Part shown: one piece after another, positions 8,252 to 15,964 of the stretch
Position numbering within the stretch: position 1 is the first letter of the stretch
How the letters are laid out: every line of letters begins with the position of its first letter
Source of the DNA: Anaerolineaceae bacterium
Lineage (GTDB): Bacteria; Chloroflexota; Anaerolineae; Anaerolineales; Villigracilaceae
Assembly (NCBI GenBank): GCA_009885945.1
Contig: VFJR01000134.1
Span: 1-32,385 of the forward strand
Direction of reading: 5' to 3'
Length of the DNA stretch: 32,385 nt
The notes under the pieces: model-generated
What the model saw: the letters and a program-made list of their open reading frames with translations, nothing else
Databases searched by the model: none
Told to the model about the DNA's origin: nothing
Translations under genes and position numbers: made by a program

Positions 8252-10183
8252 TTATTTATGCTGATACACCCGTCCTTCATTATCTTCATACAGAATGGAC
8301 CACTCATCATTCCAAGACGCAGTCTCTAACTTGGGCGGATAATTTTCTTCTTTTCCTTTTTGCCATGCGGTTCTAAGAATCACTATATAGTCCGCAGGTT
8401 TAAGTAAAGAAATAGAATTTGTAAATTCGGGTCCGTATAAATAAAAAGGCAGTCCATTCTCGATCCGCACGACTGAATTGCGAACATTTTTATGCAGATA
8501 ATCAAAGGGGCTATTATAGCCATCCACCCCTACGCTCTCGCTATACTGGTCTTCAAGCACATTGAGATTTGATAAAGTCGGTAAAAAATACGAGCGGCGC
8601 TCCCATACTATTAACAAAGCCAAACAACCTATTATGCTAAGAAAAATCAAGTTGGTTTTGGGTGAGCTAAACATCTGCTTATATATTTTAACAAGCCAAG
8701 GTTCAAACTCTACAACAATAGCAATGAATAAAAAGGTCAATAAGGCAATTCCAAACCTCCATGAGAAGTACGGCTTTACATCTGCTGGGTGAACAAATCC
8801 AGAGGCTGGGGTTGCTATAAAACTTATAAAAAGGATAAGAAAAACGATGCTGAAAGCCCAAATTGATCGTTTACGATAGATCGCCATGCAAAAAGACCAG
8901 ATTAAAACTCCAAGAGTCGCTATCATTGCAAAAGGAATATTGCTAAACAAATTCGGATTCATTAAATTATTTAAAATGCTTTGATCTTGCAGTTTTAGAG
9001 CCGCTGAAGAAAAAATCATGTCTTGGGCGATAACATTCCTTAATATCCAAAGAAGCCCAGGGAGAATCAAAATAAAATACCCTGCAAGGTTTTTGATCTT
9101 TAAAATAATATTCTCTCTGGCTGAGCTTTGCAGGTAAAGGTAAATAGCATAGCCCCAGGCTGGAACAACGACAAAGACCGCATTGGGCTTTACGCTTAAT
9201 GCGATCATCGTTGTCATTGCCATACCCAACGGATACCAAGAATACTCTTTGGGTTTGGCGCTAACAGGCGCATGTAATATTACTGCTAGTATGCTAGCCG
9301 CCAAAAACAAGTCGTTTTTACCGATGGCGTCATAAAAAACCAAGCGGTATATCCACCAAATATTTAAACTTTTATCGCGCCAGACCAATCCGCTAACAAG
9401 CAAGCAAATTACAACCAAAAAACTAAATCCAACAGGAAGGTTTGTATATCTACACAGAAGAAACCAGAAGGTCAAAACAAAGAACAAGACCCCTAATGCA
9501 TGCATTGACCCAAACAATATTCCACTTTTGGTTAAAAGCACAGCAAAAGAAAACAAAGACTCATAGCCAAATGGATACTCACCATAAGGAATTGACAAAT
9601 CCCAAATAGATGCGGTGTTCGCAAGTTCGATGGCTTTAGGGAAATGATATAACCCAACATCCCAGGCTAATATCGGATTAACTGCTGAATAGGGCCAAAT
9701 GATAAGAGGCACAAGGATTACGAAGACCAAAATAAACATGCCAAACCCAAGCAAAATATATTCTGTTAAATGTAGATCACTGGCGCGGCGAAAAATAATT
9801 TTGTGAAAATCTTTAAACCAGTATTTGGTATAAAAAAAATAAACCACTGGCGTTAAGCATAAAACAAACGGCAGAACAAGCTCAATACGGTATATTTTCA
9901 AATACCCAAACACTTGAGCAGAGCCTATGGCGCTGTATAGAAACGCTACTATAATGGCATATATCCTAACCCAATTAATTTCATAGTTGATCCAAGCCAA
10001 TACGATAAGAGCAAGAACGCAGAAGAGCACCCGAAAAACAATTGCAGTTGAAGGTGTTAAAAAACTAAGGTCATTGTCCGTTGACAATCCATCAAAAAAT
10101 AATTTGAGCCAGCTAAATGGTAAAACCATCAAGGTTAAAAGAGCAGATGAAATAGAAACAGCGCCCCACTTAAAAATTTTCAT
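8252..10183 (-). CDS. Polytopic membrane protein, GT-C glycosyltransferase-like
   Basis: A 643-residue protein with about a dozen hydrophobic segments and a short soluble C-terminal part of about 110 residues. After the fourth or fifth membrane segment comes WDVGLYHFPKAIE, an Asp-bearing outside loop like those in GT-C (PMT/ArnT-type) enzymes, which use lipid-linked sugars. Overall similarity to a named family is not evident, so the function is inferred. The start ATG 10183 has AAGG seven bases upstream. It is AT-rich, points against all its neighbours, and ends nine bases from the sulfotransferase stop with no terminator visible between them. It separates moxR from its VWA partner and was probably acquired. 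It could instead be an O-antigen or teichoic-acid-type polymer enzyme. Confidence 0.7.
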   Translation of the reverse strand: MKIFKWGAVSISSALLTLMVLPFSWLKLFFDGLSTDNDLSFLTPSTAIVFRVLFCVLALIVLAWINYEINWVRIYAIIVAFLYSAIGSAQVFGYLKIYRIELVLPFVLCLTPVVYFFYTKYWFKDFHKIIFRRASDLHLTEYILLGFGMFILVFVILVPLIIWPYSAVNPILAWDVGLYHFPKAIELANTASIWDLSIPYGEYPFGYESLFSFAVLLTKSGILFGSMHALGVLFFVLTFWFLLCRYTNLPVGFSFLVVICLLVSGLVWRDKSLNIWWIYRLVFYDAIGKNDLFLAASILAVILHAPVSAKPKEYSWYPLGMAMTTMIALSVKPNAVFVVVPAWGYAIYLYLQSSARENIILKIKNLAGYFILILPGLLWILRNVIAQDMIFSSAALKLQDQSILNNLMNPNLFSNIPFAMIATLGVLIWSFCMAIYRKRSIWAFSIVFLILFISFIATPASGFVHPADVKPYFSWRFGIALLTFLFIAIVVEFEPWLVKIYKQMFSSPKTNLIFLSIIGCLALLIVWERRSYFLPTLSNLNVLEDQYSESVGVDGYNSPFDYLHKNVRNSVVRIENGLPFYLYGPEFTNSISLLKPADYIVILRTAWQKGKEENYPPKLETASWNDEWSILYEDNEGRVYQHK

Positions 10184-10275
10184 GGCTAAACCTTTCTTCT
10201 ACACAAGCAATTTCGCAATTCGGGCATATGAACATAACTGATTATAACTAATCGAGCGCACAGTAGGAAAAAACT

Positions 10276-11652
10276 ATGGAATCTCGCATCTTACAATTGA
10301 TTGCCGCATTACGCGCCAGTGGAGTGCGTGTGTCATTAGCAGAATCGGCTGAGGCATTTTCGGCTGTGGATTTGATGGGGGTTCAAAACCGCGAAGAATT
10401 TCGTTTATCACTGCGCGCCACGTTAATCAAAGATTTGAAAGACATGCCGACGTTTGAAAAATTGTTTCCGCTGTTCTTTGGGTCGGGGCAGCCGCCTGAG
10501 ATGGGCGGAAACCCTTCGGATGAGATGACGCCCGAAGAAGCGCAGATGTTGGCTGAGGCGTTGAACCAGTTTGCGCAGAGTCTTCGTCAGCGAATGGAAA
10601 GGCTGATGGACGGCGAACAGCTTTCCCGCGCGGAGCTTGAGGCGCTGGGTCAGATGACTGGGCTGAATCAGGCGCAGAATCTCAGTTATCAAAACTGGAT
10701 GGCACAGCGCATGATGCGCGCGATGGCGTTCCCTGAAGTTCGACAGGCGATCAAAGAGTTGCTGGAACAGCTTGCGCAAATGGGCATGAGCCGCGAACGT
10801 TTGGAACAGATGCGGCAGATGATCCAGCAAAATATGCAGGGCATGCAGATGCAAATGGAGCAATTTGCAGGAGAACGCATTGCTGAAAATTTAAGCGAGC
10901 AACCGCGCAATGAAAATGTTGATGCACTGCTTAATCGCCCCTTTGAATCTTTGTCAGATTCAGACAAGCAACTTTTACAACGCGAGGTAAAAAAACTTGC
11001 CGCCGCGCTACGCACACGCATTGCATTACGGCAAAAACGCGCCAAGAATGGAAAGATGGATGCCAAAGCCACTATCCGCGCCAGCATGAAATATTACGGC
11101 GTGCCGATGGAAATTAAATTTCGCAATCGCATTCACAAACCAAAGATCGTGGTCATCTGTGATGTGAGCACGTCTATGAGATTTTGTTCGGAGTTGATGT
11201 TGAGTTTTCTTTTTGCTTTGCAAGGACAAGTGCGTAAGACGCATGCCTTTGCATTCATTGACCATCTTGAATCCATCTCGGAGGACTTCAGCGGCTCGAA
11301 TGCAGATGAAGCGATCCAGTCTGTTCTGTGGCGCATGCCCAGCGGACATTACAACACCGATTTGGGCTGGGCATTAAATAATTTTAACAATGATTATATG
11401 GATACATTAAATAGCGGGACAACGCTGATCATCGTTGGAGATGGACGCAACAACTATAACGATCCACGCCTCGACATTTTCTCACGCATGTCCCGCCGCT
11501 CCACACGTACCATTTGGCTGAATCCTGAACCCGAGCATTTGTGGCACGGTGACAGTGACATGGCAAAATACAAGCCCCTGTGCAGTAATGTGTTGAAGGT
11601 CAGCAATTTGAGAGAGTTGGCAGATGCGGTGGATGATTTGATGACGGGGTGA
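10276..11652 (+). CDS. VWA-domain protein, CoxE-like partner of MoxR
   Basis: A 458-residue cytoplasmic protein. The N-terminal ~85 residues resemble the CoxE-like lead region (LRASGVRVSLAESAEA). Residues 88-200 form a Met/Gln/Glu-rich helical region with several QMxQM-type runs. The VWA domain starts near residue 288 with the metal site DVSTSM (296-301), and the later MIDAS Thr/Asp positions plausibly lie in HYNTDLGWAL and IIVGDGRNN. Such proteins work with MoxR ATPases to remodel client enzymes. ATG 10276 has AGGA eight bases upstream. The gene is followed at once by the composite inverted repeat at 11654. The MoxR gene lies 2.97 kb upstream instead of next to it. Confidence 0.88.
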   Translation: MESRILQLIAALRASGVRVSLAESAEAFSAVDLMGVQNREEFRLSLRATLIKDLKDMPTFEKLFPLFFGSGQPPEMGGNPSDEMTPEEAQMLAEALNQFAQSLRQRMERLMDGEQLSRAELEALGQMTGLNQAQNLSYQNWMAQRMMRAMAFPEVRQAIKELLEQLAQMGMSRERLEQMRQMIQQNMQGMQMQMEQFAGERIAENLSEQPRNENVDALLNRPFESLSDSDKQLLQREVKKLAAALRTRIALRQKRAKNGKMDAKATIRASMKYYGVPMEIKFRNRIHKPKIVVICDVSTSMRFCSELMLSFLFALQGQVRKTHAFAFIDHLESISEDFSGSNADEAIQSVLWRMPSGHYNTDLGWALNNFNNDYMDTLNSGTTLIIVGDGRNNYNDPRLDIFSRMSRRSTRTIWLNPEPEHLWHGDSDMAKYKPLCSNVLKVSNLRELADAVDDLMTG

Positions 11653-11653
11653 G

Positions 11654-11758
11654 AGACCCCCTCCCAGCCTCCCCCAAATACGACAGTTGAGCGCTTGATA
11701 ATATAAAAAGTTTATATGTCGTATTTGGGGGAGGTGCCCGATAGGGCGGAGGGGGTCT
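11654..11758. repeat. Composite inverted repeat with T-tract (MITE-like element or terminator)
   Basis: Two nested arm pairs are exact: 11654-11664 (AGACCCCCTCC) with 11748-11758, and 11668-11685 (18 bases beginning CCTCCCCC) with 11717-11734. Between arms on the right is a small hairpin, GCCC-GATA-GGGC (11736-11747), and the loop holds another, TATAAA..TTTATA. On the plus strand the last arm runs into TTCTTTTTTG, so it can end VWA transcription. The symmetry and GC-rich arms also fit a non-autonomous mobile repeat. No transposase gene is in the window. Confidence 0.75.
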
Positions 11759-11800
11759 TCTTTTTTGTTGGTAAAATCAATCATTCATATGGGAGAGACA

Positions 11801-14800
11801 ATGACCTTTAGCAAAGAAGAAGCTCGAATCAAAATTGCAAAGCTTGTGGAAGATTTTCGTGCGCATGAAACTACGCTAGAGAAAGCAGCTGAGGCGCAGA
11901 TTGAGAATAATTTTATTCGTCCGTTATTTCGTTATTTGAATTGGAATACGGAGAATGAGGGGCTTTCGCACGCGCATTATGAATTCAAGGTACAGGTCAC
12001 AAATAAAAAGGGACTGCGACCTGATTACATTTTGAATTTGGACGGACGCGATGTATTGGTGATGGATGCCAAGCAGGTCAAGTATTCCATGAAAGACCCG
12101 CGCTGGCTGTATCAAGTTTATTCATACGCATATTCCACACAGAACAGCAAGCCTTCTGAAAAAATGGACTTTGCCATTTTGACAGACTTTCAGGAATTCA
12201 TTGTTTTGGATTGCACATTATTCGCGGCAAAGCCCGAAGCGGTGAATAATTTCAGGGTAATTGATTGGACGTATAACGATTACGTGGATAAGTTCGATGA
12301 GTTATGGGAGTTGTTTGAGCGGAATAATGTTTTGAATGACAGCCTTCCGCATGTCATTGCGAGCCGTTCTTTGGCGAAGCAATCTGTCACAGATGAGGGG
12401 ATTGCTTCGGGGCAAAGCGCGCCCCTCGCAAAGACATCACGCGGACTTTGGTCTCGTTATCTTTCCCCGCAAAAAGTAAAAGCGAATCGCATTTCACCAG
12501 ACAAAGCCTTTCTCGCAGAAATGGATGATGAGAAAACTGGCTGGCGTGTTTTGCTTGCAAAGGATATGAAGAAGCGCAATCCGTCAGCCGACGGGGAACT
12601 CATTACGGCAGCTGTGCAATTATTAATTGACCGCCTTATTTTTATTAAAGCCCTTTCAGATCGTGAAGTAGACAAAGATTATCTTGCTGAATTGGCAAAA
12701 GTTGTTGAAGAAAATGGTTTGGCAGATAATGATACAGGTTGGTTCAAAGCCTGCAAAAACATTTTTGATGAATTGAACAATTTTTACAACGGCAGTATTT
12801 TTCAGGAACGGCGCGAACTGGAAAATATCATTGTTTCAAATAAAGTCGTTCGCTCGGTAATAACAGATTTACAGCCTGAGAATTCACCGTATAACTTTGC
12901 GGTTCTGCCCGTGGAAATTCTCGGCACGATCTACGAACGCTTTTTGGGGCGTGTGGTTCGCACGACCGACAAGCAAGTCAAAATTGAAGAGAAGCCCGAG
13001 GTACGCAAAGCGGGCGGCGTGTATTACACCCCGCAATACATCGTGGATTATATTGTCGAGAACACACTTGGAAAACTATTAGAAGATTGCAAAACTCCCA
13101 TTGACGTTTCCAAATTAAAAATCCTTGACCCAGCCTGCGGATCGGGTTCATTTTTGCTGGGCGCGTACAGCAAGTTGATCGAATGGCACAAGGATTATTT
13201 TGCGCGCGCTGGCAAAGAAAAGCGTGACCGTGAATCTTTTTACAAAGACGAAAGCGGAGGCATTCGATTAACCGCCAAACTCAAGCGCGAAATATTAAAG
13301 AACAACCTCTTCGGCGTGGACATTGACCCGCAAGCCGTGGAAGTAACGCGCTTCTCGCTTTCGTTGAAGGCGCTGGAAGATTTGCGTGAAGGCGAACTGA
13401 CCGAGGAACGCTCACTCTTTCACCAGACCGTTTTGCCTGATTTGAGTCAGAATATCAAGAATGGGAATAGTTTGATTGGGTCGGATTATTTTGCGGGGCA
13501 ATTAATGCCAGATATTGAAGAAATGAAAACAATTAAAGGGTTTGACTGGAAAAGTGAGTTTTCAGAAATCTTTCAGAATGGTGGTTTTGATGTGGTCATT
13601 GGAAATCCGCCATACGGAATTGTGTTTAAAGAAGAAATAAAACCTTATTTAGAAAACCGATACCCATCATTTGTCAGAAACAATGATACATACACAGCCT
13701 TCACTGAGAAATGTCTATATCTTCTGCGTGAAGAAGGTCAGTTTGGTTTTATTATTCCCAACACGTATCTACTCGGACCATATTTTGACACATTAAAAAC
13801 AAAAATACTATCCCTTGCAAGCGTTCAAGAAGTTATTGATTTTGGAACAAATTCAATATTTGAACAGCCCAATGTTTTTACAGGGTTATTGTTCTTCGAG
13901 AAAAAGAATTTACCAAACGCTACATCATCTCGTTTTGCAAAAGTACTGGATGTGTCATCCTTCCCTAATGGAATAGTGTTCACAGAAATAAACACCGACG
14001 TACTGCAAAGTTTACGCTGGTCTCCTGTAAACCCAATAGTTGCGAAAACTTTATCTACCAATGTCAAGTTAGCAAGCCTAGCATGGGTAAAAGATGTTGG
14101 ATTAAATTACTGGACACAAGGAAGAGGAAAAACACGCGGAGGCTCAATCGCAGACAGAGTTATGTATGATGGCGAGAAACAAAACCAAAACGACAAACCT
14201 TACCTAAAGGGAAGAGATATCGAAAGATATGCAATTAAATTTGGGAATCACTGGCTTAGACATGATTACAAAAATATGCTTGACCCAAAAGTAGATACTT
14301 TACGGTTTAGCTCAGAGTTTTTGGAAAGAGAAAAGATTGTTTATAGACAAACAGCAGATCACCCGATTGCGTCGCTTGATCAAAGCAAAATACTAACAGA
14401 CAAAACCGTTCACGTTATTGTCCTTCACCAAGAGTTGGAATCCACTTTAAATTTGCGATACTTGTTAGGTATTTTAAATTCTCAGCTACTAAACTATATT
14501 TACAAGTCAGTAGCACAAGAAGAAGGAAGAACTTTTGCTCAAGTCAAAATTTTTCGGATTAAAGAGCTACCCATCCGCACGATTGACTTCACGGACCCTG
14601 CCGAAAAGTCTCAGCACGAGAAGATGGTCGTGCTGGTGAGTCAAATGCTGGAGTTGCACAAGTCCAGGGCGGGCGCGAAGACTCAATCTGAAACAGATGT
14701 GTATGCGAGGCAGATCAAGTCTGTGGATGAGTCTATTGATACTTTAGTCTATGAATTGTATGGGTTGACGGAAGAGGAAATAAAGATTGTAGAAGGGAAG

Positions 14801-14803
14801 TAA
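11801..14803 (+). CDS. Type IIG restriction-modification enzyme (Eco57I-like), nuclease and methylase in one chain
   Basis: A 1000-residue fused enzyme. N-terminal PD-(D/E)xK-like nuclease: RPDY (73-76) then VLVMDAK (85-91, Asp89/Lys91). Helical middle region, then an N6-adenine methylase with YYTPQYIVDYIV (408-419), SAM motif ILDPACGSGSF (441-451) and catalytic NPPY (602-605). A target-recognition region of TaqI-C type follows (about 770-900, with YLKGRDIERYAIKFGNHW). Start ATG 11801 has GGGAGAG close upstream; an in-frame TTG at 11765 would add 12 unlikely residues. Residues 184-213 are encoded by an inserted palindromic repeat. The recognition region, about 13600-14570, is AT-richer than its flanks, which suggests domain exchange. 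Two bases separate it from the HEPN gene. Confidence 0.92.
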   Translation: MTFSKEEARIKIAKLVEDFRAHETTLEKAAEAQIENNFIRPLFRYLNWNTENEGLSHAHYEFKVQVTNKKGLRPDYILNLDGRDVLVMDAKQVKYSMKDPRWLYQVYSYAYSTQNSKPSEKMDFAILTDFQEFIVLDCTLFAAKPEAVNNFRVIDWTYNDYVDKFDELWELFERNNVLNDSLPHVIASRSLAKQSVTDEGIASGQSAPLAKTSRGLWSRYLSPQKVKANRISPDKAFLAEMDDEKTGWRVLLAKDMKKRNPSADGELITAAVQLLIDRLIFIKALSDREVDKDYLAELAKVVEENGLADNDTGWFKACKNIFDELNNFYNGSIFQERRELENIIVSNKVVRSVITDLQPENSPYNFAVLPVEILGTIYERFLGRVVRTTDKQVKIEEKPEVRKAGGVYYTPQYIVDYIVENTLGKLLEDCKTPIDVSKLKILDPACGSGSFLLGAYSKLIEWHKDYFARAGKEKRDRESFYKDESGGIRLTAKLKREILKNNLFGVDIDPQAVEVTRFSLSLKALEDLREGELTEERSLFHQTVLPDLSQNIKNGNSLIGSDYFAGQLMPDIEEMKTIKGFDWKSEFSEIFQNGGFDVVIGNPPYGIVFKEEIKPYLENRYPSFVRNNDTYTAFTEKCLYLLREEGQFGFIIPNTYLLGPYFDTLKTKILSLASVQEVIDFGTNSIFEQPNVFTGLLFFEKKNLPNATSSRFAKVLDVSSFPNGIVFTEINTDVLQSLRWSPVNPIVAKTLSTNVKLASLAWVKDVGLNYWTQGRGKTRGGSIADRVMYDGEKQNQNDKPYLKGRDIERYAIKFGNHWLRHDYKNMLDPKVDTLRFSSEFLEREKIVYRQTADHPIASLDQSKILTDKTVHVIVLHQELESTLNLRYLLGILNSQLLNYIYKSVAQEEGRTFAQVKIFRIKELPIRTIDFTDPAEKSQHEKMVVLVSQMLELHKSRAGAKTQSETDVYARQIKSVDESIDTLVYELYGLTEEEIKIVEGK
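12351..12437. repeat. 87-bp palindromic repeat inserted in frame in the RM gene
   Basis: The left arm ATGTCATTGCGAG..GAAGCAATC (12351-12384) is mirrored by GATTGC..CTCGCAAAGACAT ending at 12437, with mismatches in the middle of the arms. The length is 29 codons, so the frame is kept; it encodes a stretch beginning HVIASRSLAKQS. The CATTGCGAG/GAAGCAAT core is characteristic of dispersed palindromic elements in several bacterial groups, some of which (Rickettsia palindromic elements) are known to sit in frame inside genes. It lies in a linker between nuclease and methylase regions, where extra residues would be tolerated. Confidence 0.85.
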
Positions 14804-14805
14804 AA

Positions 14806-15360
14806 ATGTCTGAAATAAGCAATAATTCTGCTATTTTAATTGCTACAAGTTTTCAAGCCTTAAATCGGGCTAAAGCTGGCGATAAATCCACAATACTTTG
14901 CAATTGTACTGTGACCATATTATTCGCAAGTTTTTTTATTGAAGAGAATCTTGATGTCATAATAAAAAGAATGAACAAAGATCACGAAATGAAAAAATTC
15001 TTGATGATAAAAAAACACGAACACCCTGGTTTATTGGATAAACTTGCTTGGTATTTCAATTACTACTCTGCCAATCCAAAAGCAGATAGACGAGAAAAAT
15101 TATTCACAAATAGACTCGAGGGAAGATTAAATAAAAGATTTCCAGGATTTAAAAGGATTTATCAAATCCGAAACGACGTAGCACACGGGAAAATTAATCG
15201 TCACTTAAATCTCAAAGAGACTGAAGAGTTGAGAGTTAAAGCAAAAGCCGTTGTTGATGATTTATTAGATATTGCTGCGATTGCTGGCTGTAAAATCCAA
15301 AGAAACATTACATATGAAATGGCAATTGCAAATAGCTCACAACAACTCACAGACAGTTAA
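14806..15360 (+). CDS. Small HEPN-motif protein downstream of the RM gene
   Basis: A 184-residue, mostly helical protein. The segment RIYQIRNDVAHGKIN (117-131) holds R122-N-D-V-A-H127, matching the HEPN signature R-x4-H with a polar residue after Arg; in HEPN RNases this pair is catalytic. The rest fits a helical bundle, but I cannot place it in a named subfamily. Start ATG 14806 lies two bases after the RM stop, and the ribosome site (AGAAGGGAAG) is inside the RM gene end, so translation is probably coupled. No nucleotidyltransferase (MNT) partner is near. Role inferred: an RNase or toxin guarded by the RM enzyme, or simply a HEPN binding protein. AT-rich compared with its neighbours. Confidence 0.75.
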   Translation: MSEISNNSAILIATSFQALNRAKAGDKSTILCNCTVTILFASFFIEENLDVIIKRMNKDHEMKKFLMIKKHEHPGLLDKLAWYFNYYSANPKADRREKLFTNRLEGRLNKRFPGFKRIYQIRNDVAHGKINRHLNLKETEELRVKAKAVVDDLLDIAAIAGCKIQRNITYEMAIANSSQQLTDS

Positions 15361-15365
15361 ATATG

Positions 15366-15428
15366 ATGATTAGAAACTTTTCGCAAATGCTGGAGTTGCA
15401 CAAATCCAAAGCGGGCGCGAAGAAGTGA
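15366..15428 (+). pseudogene. Leftover duplicate of the RM gene C-terminal coding segment
   Basis: The frame MIRNFSQMLELHKSKAGAKK then stop repeats the RM segment SQMLELHKSRAGAK encoded near 14638-14680. At base level 15383-15422 matches 14641-14680 at 36 of 40 positions. The RM gene continues for about 40 codons after this point, but the copy stops. It lies directly behind the HEPN gene, so the HEPN gene is flanked by two copies of an RM tail. This is best read as a recombination scar, not a working gene. Confidence 0.75.
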
Positions 15429-15474
15429 TGAAAGTCATCTTACATCTGAAAATTTTCCCTGGGACGGAATTAAA

Positions 15475-15891
15475 ATGACAAATTCAATTTTCTCTTACAC
15501 TCTCATCATTCCAAAAAGCGCCATTGATGTAAACGGTCACGTCAACAATGTGGCATACCTGCAATGGATGCAGGACGCGGCAGTGCGCCACTACACCACC
15601 ATCATCGGTGCGCAGGCTATGGGCGCTACCGAAACCTGGGTTGTACGCGAACATCGCATTGAATATTTATTGCCTGCTTTTGTTGGCGAAGAAATAGAAG
15701 TGCAAACATGGATTGCGAACGCACGCCGCATCCGTTCACAAAGACAATATCGCTTCATTCGCAAGTCAGATCGTCAATTGCTGGTGCGCGGCGAAACCGA
15801 TTGGGTCTTTGTGGATATAAAAAGCGGAAAGCCTGTTGCCATCCCAAAAGAAATCATCAGCCTTATGCCTGTGATGCCAAACGAAACGTAA
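15475..15891 (+). CDS. Acyl-CoA/acyl-ACP thioesterase, 4HBT hotdog fold (YbgC/FadM-like)
   Basis: A 138-residue single hotdog domain that hydrolyses acyl thioesters. The motif DVNGHVNNVAYLQWMQDAA (residues 18-36) is the typical helix-start signature: an Asp near the start, GHVNN, then a tyrosine. The following strands (REHRIEYLLPAFVGEEIEVQTW) match the fold. Chain-length preference cannot be read. ATG 15475 has a GGA eight bases upstream. A two-way terminator follows at 15890, so this gene probably ends its own transcript. It may serve fatty-acid salvage or a lipid product. Confidence 0.9.
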   Translation: MTNSIFSYTLIIPKSAIDVNGHVNNVAYLQWMQDAAVRHYTTIIGAQAMGATETWVVREHRIEYLLPAFVGEEIEVQTWIANARRIRSQRQYRFIRKSDRQLLVRGETDWVFVDIKSGKPVAIPKEIISLMPVMPNET

Positions 15892-15924
15892 AATAAAACC
15901 GACCCTCAAGGTCGATTTTATTTT
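15890..15924. terminator. Two-way terminator after the thioesterase gene
   Basis: AAAATAAAACCGACC (15890-15904) pairs with GGTCGATTTTATTTT (15910-15924) around the loop CTCAA, with one mismatch. Poly-A before and poly-T after the GC stem are typical of an intrinsic terminator; its first bases overlap the stop codon. Confidence 0.85.
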
Positions 15925-15964
15925 AAGGTACACTTGCCATAAATATATTTCACCGGAGAATATC

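Noticed and set aside
10423-10863. A His/Leu-rich open frame opposite the VWA gene
   Set aside because: It is a shadow of the Met/Gln-rich helical region; the VWA frame has clear domain motifs.
11765-11800. TTG 11765 as the RM start
   Set aside because: It overlaps the repeat T-tract and lacks a ribosome site; ATG 11801 has GGGAGAG upstream.
12351-12437. A CRISPR-like or tRNA-like unit inside the RM gene
   Set aside because: There is only one copy, no spacers and no cloverleaf; it is an inverted repeat.
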